Shown here piece after piece: positions 26,494-35,764 of a stretch of DNA of 64,000 bases; the first letter of the stretch is position 1; each line of letters begins with the position of its first letter. The notes beneath the pieces were generated by a model. That model had not been told where the DNA came from and ran no database searches. It saw nothing but the letters and a program-made list of their open reading frames with translations. This DNA comes from Candidatus Sulfurimonas baltica (GTDB taxonomy: Bacteria; Campylobacterota; Campylobacteria; Campylobacterales; Sulfurimonadaceae). The position numbers and the translations under genes were made by a program. The stretch spans positions 992,001 through 1,056,000 of the forward strand of contig NZ_CP054492.1 in the NCBI RefSeq assembly GCF_015265455.1, in the 5' to 3' direction.

Positions 26494-27231
26494 TTATTTC
26501 ATTGATGTTTTAATCATCATTCTTCTAAGATAAGCAATCTTTACTTGTAGTGGTAAACTCTTAGGGCAGACATCTTCACATCCTAAAAGTGACATACATC
26601 CAAATACACCATCTTCATTTCCGATAAGGTTATAATACTCTTCATCGCTTCTCTTGTCTCTTGGATCTAGGTGGTATCTTGCTACTTTATTAAGACCAAC
26701 AGCCCCAATAAATTCTTGTCTCATCTGAATGGTACCACACCCTGCTACGCAGCACCCGCACTCTATACAACGTTCAAGTTCATAAATTTCATCAGCAAGT
26801 TCTGGCTCCATTCTCTCTTCGAGTTTATCAACATTTAATTCTTTTTCTCTATTGTGTATCCAAGTCTCTAGGTGCTGATTTAAGTAGCGCATCCATTGCC
26901 CGGTGTAAACAGAGAGATCACCTATAAGTTTAAATAAAGGGAGTGGTGCCAAAGATATATTTACACCAAGTTTTGACGTTAGTGTTTTACATGCTAAAGT
27001 AGGAGTTCCGTTTACAAGCATAGAACAACTTCCACAGATTCCAGCACGACATACAAAATCAAATTTTAGTGAATTGTCGTGATGCTCTCTAATCTCATTA
27101 AGCGCTATAAAGAGCGTCATACCATGTGCTTCTTCAATTTCAAAAGTTTGCATATGAGGAAAATCTTCTGGATCATTTGGATCAAATCTTAAAATACTTA
27201 TTTTTAAAATTCTATTTTTTTCTTCACTCAT
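26494..27231 (-). CDS. frdB: Fumarate reductase iron-sulfur subunit
   Basis: The 245-residue subunit carries all three clusters. The 2Fe-2S site is [15 protein letters not shown]...LAC (~60-82), the 4Fe-4S site is [11 protein letters not shown] (~153-163), and the 3Fe-4S site is [16 protein letters not shown] (~212-227). It passes electrons from menaquinol-linked FrdC to FrdA. Its start overlaps the frdA stop by 4 bases. The order frdC-frdA-frdB is that of Wolinella and relatives. Confidence 0.96.
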   Translation of the reverse strand: MSEEKNRILKISILRFDPNDPEDFPHMQTFEIEEAHGMTLFIALNEIREHHDNSLKFDFVCRAGICGSCSMLVNGTPTLACKTLTSKLGVNISLAPLPLFKLIGDLSVYTGQWMRYLNQHLETWIHNREKELNVDKLEERMEPELADEIYELERCIECGCCVAGCGTIQMRQEFIGAVGLNKVARYHLDPRDKRSDEEYYNLIGNEDGVFGCMSLLGCEDVCPKSLPLQVKIAYLRRMMIKTSMK

Positions 27232-29216
27232 ACATTTTCTCCTAATCTTTCATTAACTCCCTGATATTTTTTTGGAAGTTTATCAATAAACGGCATGAGA
27301 GCATTTTGAATATCAAAACGAGATGCTCCCTGTGCCTCAAGTTTTTCTGTTATATCGTCAACAATTTTTTGTCTCTCTTGCGAATCCGGATGAGGGTTTG
27401 TCAAATCTTTTCCATAACCGCGAAAACCGGGAGGTATCTCCATTTTTGATATATCGATATCTTCATAGCTTACCGTTGGCAGTACTTGTTTTTCATCTTC
27501 CCAGCTTGTTATGGTTCTTTTTAGCCAGTTTTCATCATCACGTTCAAGATAGTCTTCTCTGGAGTGTGCCCCGCGGCTCTCTTTTCTTAGCAGTGCTCCA
27601 TAAGCTACGCAAAGTGCTACTTTAAGCATTTTTTGAGTTCTGTACGCATTTACTAAAGCTGGATTTGCTGCTTTACTTTTGGAGCGAAAAACTTCTATGT
27701 TCTCACTTCTTTTTAGAAGTTCTGATAGTTCATCTACAGCATTTTGAAGGTCATCTCCATTTCTGAATATTCCAACTTTTTCCATCATAATCTCTTCCAT
27801 TCTACGACGAAGAATATACGCATCCTCGCCATTCTCTTTTTTAAGAAGAGCCTCTAGTTTATCATCCTCAGTTTTTAATGCTTCTTCAACAACGGCAGTA
27901 TTTATTTGTATGTCACTATCTTTGCTATCTAGATAATCAGAAATATATTCACCAACTAGCATACCAGCTACAACTGTTTCACTAACAGAGTTTCCGCCAA
28001 GTCTATTAAAGCCGTGCATATCCCAGCAAGCTGCCTCGCCACATGAGTATAAACCTTTTAGTGTTTGTGATTCACCTGTGAATTTTGTACGAATTCCACC
28101 CATTGAGTAATGCTGCGTAGGGCGAACGGGTATCCAGTCCACTGCAGGATCTATACCTAGAAAATTTTCACAAATCTCTTTTACTTCTCTAAGATTTTTT
28201 TCAATGTGAGCACGTCCAAGTATAGTTATATCTAACCATAGATGATCGCCATAGCGAGACTTAACGCCTTTTCCTTTTCTGATATGCTCAGTCATTCTAC
28301 GACTGACAACATCACGAGATGCAAGCTCTTTTTTTTCTGGTTCATAATCTGGCATAAATCTATAGCCATCTTTATCAAGAAGCAGTCCGCCATCACCGCG
28401 ACAACCCTCTGTAGTTAAAATTCCTACAGGAACAATAGCTGTTGGATGAAACTGTATGGCTTCCATATTCCCAAGTGTCGCAACACCTGTTTCTAATGCT
28501 ATAGCTTGCCCTATGCCTTGACAAATAACAGCGTTAGTAGAAACGCTATAAATTCTACCATATCCGCCAGTAGCTATAGTAGTTGCTTTTGCAACATAAG
28601 CAACTAACTCACCAGTCATTAAATTTCTTGCGACTGCACCATAACAACGACCATTTTCATGTATAAGTGATATAGCTTCAAGCCTTTCATGAATTTCAAT
28701 TTTATCTTCATGTGCCTTGTTGTCCATAGCATAAAGCATACTATGTCCAGTCCCGTCAGATGTGTAGCAGGTTCTCCACTTTTTAGTACCGCCAAAATCT
28801 CTGGCTGTGATAAGACCATGTGCCTCATCTCTTTCTGTGATAGTGACTTTTTTTGCATTGATTACAGATTGTCTGTCACCTCTTTGAACTCTAGTCCAAG
28901 GAACTCCCCATTGTGCTAACTCTCTAATTGCTTTTGGAGCACAGTGTGTAAACATTCTGGCAACTTCTTGATCGGCTCCCCAGTCACTACCTTTGATAGT
29001 GTCATTAAAGTGTACATCTTCGTTGTCGCCTTCGCCCATTTTAGAGTTGGCTAAAGATGCTTGCATCCCACCTTGTGCTGCTGCAGAGTGTGAACGCTTT
29101 GGCGGTACTAGTGTTAGTACAATTACATCATGTCCGCGTCCTTTAACTCCTGTTGCAACTCTTAATCCTGCAAGTCCACCACCAATGATTAGCGAATCAG
29201 TGTAAATTATTTTCAT
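27228..29216 (-). CDS. frdA: Fumarate reductase flavoprotein subunit
   Basis: The 662-residue subunit has the FAD-binding N-terminus [17 protein letters not shown], the covalent-FAD histidine region [14 protein letters not shown], the substrate site QFHPTAIVP, and [13 protein letters not shown] with the catalytic arginine region SRDVVSRRM. No Tat or Sec signal is present, so the catalytic face is cytoplasmic. It reduces fumarate to succinate, also needed for the reductive TCA cycle typical of Sulfurimonas. It overlaps frdC by 4 bases. Confidence 0.96.
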   Translation of the reverse strand: MKIIYTDSLIIGGGLAGLRVATGVKGRGHDVIVLTLVPPKRSHSAAAQGGMQASLANSKMGEGDNEDVHFNDTIKGSDWGADQEVARMFTHCAPKAIRELAQWGVPWTRVQRGDRQSVINAKKVTITERDEAHGLITARDFGGTKKWRTCYTSDGTGHSMLYAMDNKAHEDKIEIHERLEAISLIHENGRCYGAVARNLMTGELVAYVAKATTIATGGYGRIYSVSTNAVICQGIGQAIALETGVATLGNMEAIQFHPTAIVPVGILTTEGCRGDGGLLLDKDGYRFMPDYEPEKKELASRDVVSRRMTEHIRKGKGVKSRYGDHLWLDITILGRAHIEKNLREVKEICENFLGIDPAVDWIPVRPTQHYSMGGIRTKFTGESQTLKGLYSCGEAACWDMHGFNRLGGNSVSETVVAGMLVGEYISDYLDSKDSDIQINTAVVEEALKTEDDKLEALLKKENGEDAYILRRRMEEIMMEKVGIFRNGDDLQNAVDELSELLKRSENIEVFRSKSKAANPALVNAYRTQKMLKVALCVAYGALLRKESRGAHSREDYLERDDENWLKRTITSWEDEKQVLPTVSYEDIDISKMEIPPGFRGYGKDLTNPHPDSQERQKIVDDITEKLEAQGASRFDIQNALMPFIDKLPKKYQGVNERLGENV

Positions 29217-29953
29217 TGTTGTGCCCCTTGTTGAACAGTCTTTGTAACTTGATGATATCTCTCTCCGGCCTTATCTTTGTGCTCAATACCTATCTTGATA
29301 TAAGCTGCTAAAGTTAAAAATCCTAGAGTAAGAAAAAATATTGTAATTGCATATTTTAGTTTACGCAGATTGTTTCTGCTTTTTTTAGTGTCACTGCCTT
29401 CAAACCATCCCCATTTTAGTGCAAGACGATATATACCTACAGAACCATGTATTTCTACTGCCAATAACAGTAGTATATACAGCGGCCACATCCACTCAGT
29501 TACAACACGATCAGCTGATGCATATGGACCAATTTCTGAAGGGTTTGTCATAATGATATAGAGGTGAACAGAGCCTAAAAAGAACATTGCAAAACCAGTG
29601 AAAACTTGCCAAAACCAAAGAGTAGTGTCAGTATGATTTAGCGATTTAATATGATTTTTCATAATCGCATATTTCTTATAATTTGATGGAAACTTTCGTA
29701 ACGCAACTAGAGCATGTACTATAAAAATTATAAAAATAGCTCCTGCTGCAATTGTCACTATAATTGGATATGATTCTCCAAAAAAGTATTCACCTTCAAA
29801 AAACTTTGTTACGCTGTACATAACATCTTTTCCAAGTAATATTGTAGATACAAAAAACATGTGCGCCCACATAAAGAGTGCGAGTATAAGACCACTTGCA
29901 CTTTGGATAAAGTCTAGTCTAGCCGGTATTTTATCTATTTTTATCTGCTTCAT
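29213..29953 (-). CDS. frdC: Fumarate reductase diheme cytochrome b subunit
   Basis: The 246-residue protein has five membrane helices. Four histidines at 31, 80, 130 and 169 have spacings of 49, 50 and 39, identical to the haem ligands H44, H93, H143 and H182 of Wolinella FrdC. Glu167 lies two residues before His169, matching the E-pathway glutamate E180 of that enzyme. So it is a true diheme menaquinol-oxidising subunit with the transmembrane proton pathway. It is first in the operon. Confidence 0.96.
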   Translation of the reverse strand: MKQIKIDKIPARLDFIQSASGLILALFMWAHMFFVSTILLGKDVMYSVTKFFEGEYFFGESYPIIVTIAAGAIFIIFIVHALVALRKFPSNYKKYAIMKNHIKSLNHTDTTLWFWQVFTGFAMFFLGSVHLYIIMTNPSEIGPYASADRVVTEWMWPLYILLLLAVEIHGSVGIYRLALKWGWFEGSDTKKSRNNLRKLKYAITIFFLTLGFLTLAAYIKIGIEHKDKAGERYHQVTKTVQQGAQQ

Positions 29954-29997
29954 ATTACCCCATATAATTAATTGTTTGAATTATATTGTTTTTTTTA

Positions 29998-30774
29998 TTA
30001 AATACTAATTATTATCCCAACTGGACAGTGGTCTGAGCCGGTAATTTCGTCAAGTATAAAAGCATCTTCAAGATTCTCACATAAATCTTCACTGATAAAG
30101 AAATAGTCAATTCTCCATCCAATGTTTTTCAATCTTGCTCCTGAACGGTAAGACCACCAGCTGAACCTATTTGTTTCATCACCATTGACATATCTAAAAG
30201 TATCTATATAGCCATGCTCTATCAGTTTATCTATCCACGCTCTCTCAGCCGGCAAAAAACCAGATGTTTTAGAGTTTGCTTTTGGATTACTAAGATCTAT
30301 CTCTCTGTGAGCAGTATTAACATCTCCACATATGATTATGGATTTTCCTTCTTCTCTTAGTTTTTCGCTGTAAGATAAAAAATCATCATAAAATTTCATC
30401 TTATGGGCTAACCGTTCATCATCTTTTTGACCATTAGGAAAATATATGTTAAAAAGCACTATATCTCCATAGTGAGTTTCAACTATTCTCCCCTCGCTGA
30501 GGGTGTCAATATCTCTACATGTAGAGTTGTAGTCACTTTTAATTGAACTATAAGTCATAGTCCCGCTGTAGCCTTTTTTTGTTGCAGAATTAACTAATGT
30601 ATCGGCATATTTTTTATCAAATAAATCAATAGGTATCTGTTCTTCTAGCGCTTTTATCTCTTGAAGGCATAAGATGTCTGGATTTCGTTCATCAATCCAT
30701 TTAAGAGCCTCTTTATTGCCTACAGCACGAATGCCATTGACATTCCATGAGATTATTTCTATTGAGTTTGACAT
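29998..30774 (-). CDS. xth: Exodeoxyribonuclease III / AP endonuclease
   Basis: The 258-residue enzyme of the EEP fold has ISWNVNGIRA at the start, the metal ligand in LCLQEIKA (~36-43), ICGDVNTAH (~147-155), and GSDHCPVGI at the C-terminus. It removes abasic sites and 3' blocks during base excision repair. It lies between the two succinate/fumarate operons on the same strand, with hairpins separating it from sdhE upstream. Confidence 0.94.
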   Translation of the reverse strand: MSNSIEIISWNVNGIRAVGNKEALKWIDERNPDILCLQEIKALEEQIPIDLFDKKYADTLVNSATKKGYSGTMTYSSIKSDYNSTCRDIDTLSEGRIVETHYGDIVLFNIYFPNGQKDDERLAHKMKFYDDFLSYSEKLREEGKSIIICGDVNTAHREIDLSNPKANSKTSGFLPAERAWIDKLIEHGYIDTFRYVNGDETNRFSWWSYRSGARLKNIGWRIDYFFISEDLCENLEDAFILDEITGSDHCPVGIIISI

Positions 30775-30817
30775 TATTTATTCTTTTTTTATTGATGTGT
30801 TTGTTTGTAGGTGAAAA

Positions 30818-30829
30818 GCACCGAGGTGC
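30818..30829 (-). terminator. Small terminator-like hairpin downstream of sdhABE
   Basis: On the reverse strand GCAC (complement of 30826-30829) pairs with GTGC (complement of 30818-30821) and is followed directly by TTTT (30814-30817). It lies about 70 bases past the sdhE stop. The stem is short, so it probably works together with the larger hairpin at 30867-30890. Confidence 0.4.
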
Positions 30830-30849
30830 GTGAGTCTTCTGCTGAGAAA

Positions 30850-30895
30850 AACCAAGCGCTAGTGCAACTAAAGGAATTGCTTCCTTTAGTGTGAT
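30850..30895. repeat. Structured intergenic repeat, copy 1 (hairpin 30867-30890)
   Basis: ACTAAAGGAA (30867-30876) pairs perfectly with TTCCTTTAGT (30881-30890) around TTGC. It is preceded by AAGCGCTAGTGCAA. A similar arrangement, GCGGCGCCAGCGAA then AGTAAAGGAAC/GTTTCTTTACT, occurs at 58935-58975. The shared block and stem suggest a dispersed repeat or structured RNA element, here at the 3' side of sdhE. Confidence 0.5.
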
Positions 30896-30898
30896 AAA

Positions 30899-31780
30899 TT
30901 ATATAAAGTTTACTTCTGCAACGTGATGCTTAAGGCCAAGTTCCTCGGAGCTACATCCAAGTGCAAGACCAACCATTTGTTGCATATGTAAAACTGGAAG
31001 CTCTACTTCACGACCTATAGCTTTTGAAGCATGATCTGCCTGAGTATCCAACTTTAGATGACAAAGTGGACATGGAGTTACCATCCAGTCAGCATTTTGA
31101 TCAACTGCGCCAGCTATTGCGTTGCCTGTTAAGACCGCAGCAGTATGAGGAGCTTGAAGCTCTACATGGAAACCGCAACATTTATTTTTTTGTTCATAAT
31201 CAACATTCTTACCACCACAAGCGATTATTAAATCATCAAGCGAAGTGGGGTTATAAGGATTCTCTTTTGTTTTATGAGTCTCATTTTGAAGCTCTGAAGG
31301 GCGAATATTATGACAGCCATAAAATGGTGCAATGTTAAATTTGCTAAGTGGAGTAACAACCATCTCTTTTAGTTTATCAAGGCCAAAATCATCAATTATT
31401 GCATATAAAAAGTGAGTGATAGTGGAAGTACCTTTGTACTCTAATCCAACTTCATTTAGCTTCTCATTAACCTTAGCCTTTAGCTTTGAGTTGTGATCTA
31501 ATCGGTGCTTAGTCATGGCAGTATTAAGTTGACATGTATTACATATAGTTACCATTGTTAAGCCGTGCTTTTCAGCATAAGCAATATTCCTAGCATTTAA
31601 AACTAAAGATAAAAAATCGTCAAAGTCTTGAAGATGAGAAGCTCCACAGCATGAAGCTTCTGTTAATTCAATTAACTCAATATTAAGTTTTTTTGCAACA
31701 GCATAAGTTGACATTAATTGCTCTGGAGTACTCTGTTTTGCTGTACAACCAGTAAAAAGTGCGTATTTTAATTTTTTCAT
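30899..31780 (-). CDS. sdhE: SdhE/MfrE-type CCG-domain subunit of succinate dehydrogenase/fumarate reductase
   Basis: The 293-residue protein has two complete cysteine-rich CCG domains like HdrB. The first uses GCTAKQ, EASCCGASH and TICNTCQLN. The second uses YGCHNIRPS, NKCCGFHVE and TPCPLCHLKLD. The pattern C...CC...C-x-x-C in each half is intact. In SdhABE/MfrABE complexes this subunit replaces the membrane anchor and reacts with the quinone pool. It follows sdhB after 10 bases. Confidence 0.92.
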   Translation of the reverse strand: MKKLKYALFTGCTAKQSTPEQLMSTYAVAKKLNIELIELTEASCCGASHLQDFDDFLSLVLNARNIAYAEKHGLTMVTICNTCQLNTAMTKHRLDHNSKLKAKVNEKLNEVGLEYKGTSTITHFLYAIIDDFGLDKLKEMVVTPLSKFNIAPFYGCHNIRPSELQNETHKTKENPYNPTSLDDLIIACGGKNVDYEQKNKCCGFHVELQAPHTAAVLTGNAIAGAVDQNADWMVTPCPLCHLKLDTQADHASKAIGREVELPVLHMQQMVGLALGCSSEELGLKHHVAEVNFI

Positions 31781-31790
31781 CTATTTACTC

Positions 31791-32771
31791 CTAGAACTTT
31801 ACTGTTGATGATGATTTTATAAGTTGTTGAATCTCATCTAAATTATCAGATTTTGGTATTGCCCATGGCATAACAATTTTGCCTTTTCTAAACATCTTAA
31901 GTGCAACAGGGATGTGCTTTATAATAGCCGGTCCTTCAGAATAAAGAACTAATCCACCCTCATCAAGTACGCCATGTTTAGCGATTGAGTGTTTAAACCC
32001 TACTGCATGACGAGTTGCTACATTACTAGTTGCAACTCCCTCTTTAAACAGCATTTGGTGTAGTTTAGTAATCTTGTCTATCGGATTCACCTCTTTTGGA
32101 CAAACCTCTGCACACTCAAAACATTTAACACAATCCCAAAGACCTTGTTTCTCTTCATGTAGTTCTTCAAGTCTTGTAATATGGGCATCATCACGAACAT
32201 CTGCCTCAAAACGGTAAGCTTTTGCAAATGCAGCAGGACCAAAAAAGTCTTCGTTTACTTCAACAACAGGACAAGCATAGTGGCAAGCGCCACACTGAAT
32301 ACATAAATCTGCGTCATTTAACTCATCAGCTTGTTCTGGAGTAACAGCACACTCCATTTCTGGATGTTCATCAATATGAGATATTAGATATGGATGAATA
32401 GCATCGTGCTTTTTCCAAAAATCACCCTTATCGATTATTAGATCTTTAACAGCTCTTTTTATACTTAGTGGCTCAAGTGTTAAATCAGTTCCAAACCAAT
32501 CTATCATAGTAGTCATACTCTCTTTACAAGCAAGAGTTGAACGACCATTTACTTTAATGGCACATGCACCACAAATACCGTGACGACAGCTGCGACGATA
32601 TGAAAAACTACCATCGAAATCCCATTTAATTCTATTTAATATATCTAAAACAACTTCTTCTGATGTAACTTCCATAGTGTAATTTTCATAATATGGAAGG
32701 TAATCATCACCAGCATTAAAACGAAATACTCTGAAGTTTACTTTTTGTGTAGTTATTGAATGTGTACTCAT
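31791..32771 (-). CDS. sdhB: Iron-sulfur subunit of SdhABE-type succinate dehydrogenase/fumarate reductase
   Basis: The 326-residue subunit has a 2Fe-2S site SCRHGICGACAIKVNG...LAC (~59-82) and two ferredoxin-type motifs, CIQCGACHYACP (~151-162) and CVKCFECAEVCPKEVNP (~215-231). The extra C-terminal ~80 residues, compared with classical SdhB, fit the Mfr/SdhABE type. The 358-residue divergent protein at 34674 copies this sequence plan without cysteines. Confidence 0.93.
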   Translation of the reverse strand: MSTHSITTQKVNFRVFRFNAGDDYLPYYENYTMEVTSEEVVLDILNRIKWDFDGSFSYRRSCRHGICGACAIKVNGRSTLACKESMTTMIDWFGTDLTLEPLSIKRAVKDLIIDKGDFWKKHDAIHPYLISHIDEHPEMECAVTPEQADELNDADLCIQCGACHYACPVVEVNEDFFGPAAFAKAYRFEADVRDDAHITRLEELHEEKQGLWDCVKCFECAEVCPKEVNPIDKITKLHQMLFKEGVATSNVATRHAVGFKHSIAKHGVLDEGGLVLYSEGPAIIKHIPVALKMFRKGKIVMPWAIPKSDNLDEIQQLIKSSSTVKF

Positions 32772-32780
32772 AAGTTCTCC

Positions 32781-34493
32781 TTAGTATGTTCTTGCTTTAA
32801 GTTCATGTTTGCCAAGTACAACATCCATGTAGTCAAGTGTAATATCGCCATTTTCAGACATGTAAGCCATAGTGTGCTTTAAAAACTCTTCATCATTTCT
32901 AGTGTCAAAGTCTTCTCTGAAGTGAGCACCACGACTCTCATTTCTAGCTATTGCACTCTCAACAATAAAAGCAGAATAGTCAATCATATGACCAAACTCT
33001 ATTGCTTCTTGCAGTTCTGTATTAAATATTTTTGATTTATCTTTTATTCTTATATCTTTAAATCTTTGGCGAAGTTCTTTAACTTTTGCTACTGCTATTT
33101 CTAAAGTATTTTTTGTTCTGAATGCACCGGCATTAGCTGTCATACACTGCTGTAACTCTTCTCTTAAATTTGTAATTGTTTCTTTACCATTATTGTTTAA
33201 GATAAAATCAATCTCAGCAAGTGCTGTTTTTGCATCTTCTTGTGTTGCAACACGCAGTTCAATATTTTCAACTTCTGCAGCCATTGTTTTACCAACATAG
33301 CGACCAAAAAGAAGAGCTTCAAGTACAGAGTTTGCACCTAAGCGATTGGCACCATGAACTGAAACACAAGCACATTCACCAGCTGCATAAAAACCTTCAA
33401 TAAATTCAGTATTATTTTTACGAACATTTCCAGCTATGTTTACCGGAATTCCGCCCATAGAGTAGTGTGCAGTTGCTGATATAAGAATAGGCTCTTTAAT
33501 CATATCAAGACCTAAGAAAGTGATTGCCAAGTCACGTAGCTCAGGTAGCCTCTCCATAATTAAATCTTTACCAAGGTGAGTTACGTCTATGTAAACTGCA
33601 TCTTTTCTTGGTCCTACACCGCGACCTTCTCTGATTTCATTGAGAATTGCACGACTTACAACATCACGAGATGCAAGCTCCATAGCGTTAGGAGCATATT
33701 TTTCCATAAATCTTTCACCAAGAGAGTTAAATAACTTACCACCTTCACCGCGAGCAGCTTCAGAAATTAAAACACCATTTCCTGAAAGTCCTGATGGATG
33801 AAACTGTACAAACTCCATATCTTCTAGAGGGAGGCCATGGCGAGCAACTATAGAGAGTCCATCGCCTGTATTTGCATGTGCATTAGAGTTTATTTTATAT
33901 GAACGTGCATATCCGCCAGTAGCAAACATCACAGATTTAGCATTAAAAATTGCCATTTGCATATCACGAATATTAAAGGCTACAACACCTGAAACTTTAC
34001 CATCTTTATATATGACATCTGCTGCATACCATTCGTCCCAAAACTTTACACCTGAACGATGAGCTTGCTCATAAATAGTTTGGAGCAGTGTTAATCCAGT
34101 TCTGTCTTTTGCATAGCAGGCACGAGGTGAAGATTGTCCACCAAAAGGTCTTTGAGCAATTTTTCCATCAGCTGTACGGCTAAATGCTGCACCCATTCTC
34201 TCAACCCAGCGAATAGTACCGGGAGCTTTTTCACACATAAAAGCAACAGCATCTTGATCAGCTAAATAATCAGAGCCCTTAACTGTGTCAAATTCGTGAA
34301 GCTCTACACTGTCCTCATCACTAAATGCTGCATTTACGCCGCCTTGAGCTGCCCCGGAGTGGCTTCTGAGAGGGTGTAGTTTTGTTATGACAGCAACTTT
34401 TTTCCCTGCATTTTGTAGTTCTCTTGCTGCTGCGCAGCCAGCAAGACCAGCTCCAACAATAACTGCATCGTAAGTATAAATAGGAATACTCAT
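32781..34493 (-). CDS. sdhA: Flavoprotein subunit of SdhABE-type succinate dehydrogenase/fumarate reductase
   Basis: The 570-residue subunit has FAD motif AVIVGAGLAGCAAARE (~10-25), covalent-FAD histidine region RSHSGAAQGGVNAAF, substrate region QFHPSGL and [10 protein letters not shown]. The protein starts directly at the FAD motif and has no twin-arginine signal, unlike periplasmic MfrA of Wolinella and Campylobacter. It should therefore be cytoplasmic and is more likely a succinate dehydrogenase, or a cytoplasmic fumarate reductase, than a true Mfr. The operon order is sdhA-sdhB-sdhE. Confidence 0.93.
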   Translation of the reverse strand: MSIPIYTYDAVIVGAGLAGCAAARELQNAGKKVAVITKLHPLRSHSGAAQGGVNAAFSDEDSVELHEFDTVKGSDYLADQDAVAFMCEKAPGTIRWVERMGAAFSRTADGKIAQRPFGGQSSPRACYAKDRTGLTLLQTIYEQAHRSGVKFWDEWYAADVIYKDGKVSGVVAFNIRDMQMAIFNAKSVMFATGGYARSYKINSNAHANTGDGLSIVARHGLPLEDMEFVQFHPSGLSGNGVLISEAARGEGGKLFNSLGERFMEKYAPNAMELASRDVVSRAILNEIREGRGVGPRKDAVYIDVTHLGKDLIMERLPELRDLAITFLGLDMIKEPILISATAHYSMGGIPVNIAGNVRKNNTEFIEGFYAAGECACVSVHGANRLGANSVLEALLFGRYVGKTMAAEVENIELRVATQEDAKTALAEIDFILNNNGKETITNLREELQQCMTANAGAFRTKNTLEIAVAKVKELRQRFKDIRIKDKSKIFNTELQEAIEFGHMIDYSAFIVESAIARNESRGAHFREDFDTRNDEEFLKHTMAYMSENGDITLDYMDVVLGKHELKARTY

Positions 34494-34673
34494 CTAGCTT
34501 TCCTTTGTTAATTAAAATATTTTGGATTGTACAATTATTACCCTTTGTAACGCATAAAAAGATCTTATATACTCCATTTTGTTACCTTTTGAGACATTAT
34601 ATTTTATATATTGTTGTTATTATTTTGTGATATACTCCTCTCTTATTTTTAATATAATGCTAGAAGGAAAATT
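34494..34673. promoter_or_regulatory. Divergent promoter region of sdhABE and the cysteine-less SdhB-SdhE-like gene
   Basis: These 180 AT-rich bases are shared by two divergent units. A plausible -10 element TATACT (34631-34636) serves the rightward gene, whose ribosome site is GAAGGA just before ATG 34674. The arrangement would allow co-regulation. I could not define the leftward promoter. Confidence 0.4.
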
Positions 34674-35750
34674 ATGATTAAAGAACTACATGTAGAACTC
34701 TTTAGGTTTGATTCTAAGGTTGATTATCTCCCTTACTATAAAAAATACACCATAGAGTATAAGCAAAGAGACACTATCTTGAGTATTCTCAATAAAATAA
34801 ACAATATTGAAAAATTTAGTTTTGAGCCTACAGTTGATTTTAATCTAAAAATAAATAATCTTTATATGAATGCAAATGAATTTATTGTAAATATAGTTGA
34901 TGCAACTTCAAATGAGTTTATCATCGAACCTATTAGTATATATAGAGCTACAAGAGACTTAATAATAGATAAGAAGGATTTTCTAGAAAAAATTGTTTCA
35001 TTTAAAGAGTATGTAACCCCAATGGACATGGATGAGTATGCGAAAAATTATGAATTGGATTATTATGCTTCAAATACATATGATATAAATAGAGATTATA
35101 TTGGAGACCATTCGCTGCTTATAGCCAGTGATATTATTGAACAAAATCCTGAGTTGAAACAAGATATTTTAAGTAAAATTTCTAATGCAGACAATGGTAT
35201 CTGGTATCATACATCACTTGAAAATAGAGTTTTTAATTATGACATAAGTAAAGAGCATAGAATAAAAACACTTTTATCAATGTTGCCAAAAGTTACTTAT
35301 TCAGGAATTAGTGCATCTGTAAATACTAAAACACATAGTGCAGATATTTCTCAATATTTCAATGGTTTTAATATTGCATCTTTTGATGGTTTAAATAAGA
35401 ACTCTGCAAGCGCTATGATAAAAGAATCAAAAGCTAATTATGTTGATATAAGCCTAAAATATGAAGATCTGGCGCCATATTCAACATTGGTTAGTAAAGA
35501 CTTTTCACTTAAGATAGCCGGTAATATTTTAATTCAAGCCAAAGACGAAAATGCTGATTTTATTATCGTAAGGGGCAAAAGCGATGTTATGTTGTTTGAT
35601 GGTGAGCAAAAAAGAATAGAAAAAGCAGTAGGAAGAGAGATTAACCTTCCCGTTATATCTCAGGAGCAGTTTGTAAAGTTGCTGCAAGGAGAAAAAGACA
35701 GCTCACTGCTGGGTTTTGATAAGCATAAAGTTAAAGTCTCATTTTTATAA
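34674..35750 (+). CDS. Cysteine-less protein resembling SdhB fused to the C-terminal half of SdhE
   Basis: The 358 residues contain no cysteine. Residues 1-110 follow the SdhB ferredoxin domain encoded next door: YLPYYKKYT (18-26) against YLPYYENYT, and IEPISIYRATRDLIID (84-99) against LEPLSIKRAVKDLIID. Residues ~113-206 keep the outline of the SdhB helical domain, with VTP, IGD and GIW landmarks. Residues ~225-358 follow the second half of SdhE: FNIASFDG against FNIAPFYG, and AVGREINLPV (319-328) against AIGREVELPV. Every cluster ligand is lost, so it cannot carry these iron-sulfur clusters. It may be an assembly, regulatory or structural subunit. It may belong to a catalogued uncharacterised family; I could not check. 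Confidence 0.85.
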   Translation: MIKELHVELFRFDSKVDYLPYYKKYTIEYKQRDTILSILNKINNIEKFSFEPTVDFNLKINNLYMNANEFIVNIVDATSNEFIIEPISIYRATRDLIIDKKDFLEKIVSFKEYVTPMDMDEYAKNYELDYYASNTYDINRDYIGDHSLLIASDIIEQNPELKQDILSKISNADNGIWYHTSLENRVFNYDISKEHRIKTLLSMLPKVTYSGISASVNTKTHSADISQYFNGFNIASFDGLNKNSASAMIKESKANYVDISLKYEDLAPYSTLVSKDFSLKIAGNILIQAKDENADFIIVRGKSDVMLFDGEQKRIEKAVGREINLPVISQEQFVKLLQGEKDSSLLGFDKHKVKVSFL

Positions 35751-35764
35751 AAAAGTTTTTGCTT

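Noticed and set aside
32781-34493. Periplasmic Mfr-type fumarate reductase flavoprotein
   Set aside because: No twin-arginine signal precedes the FAD motif, so SdhA is called as cytoplasmic.
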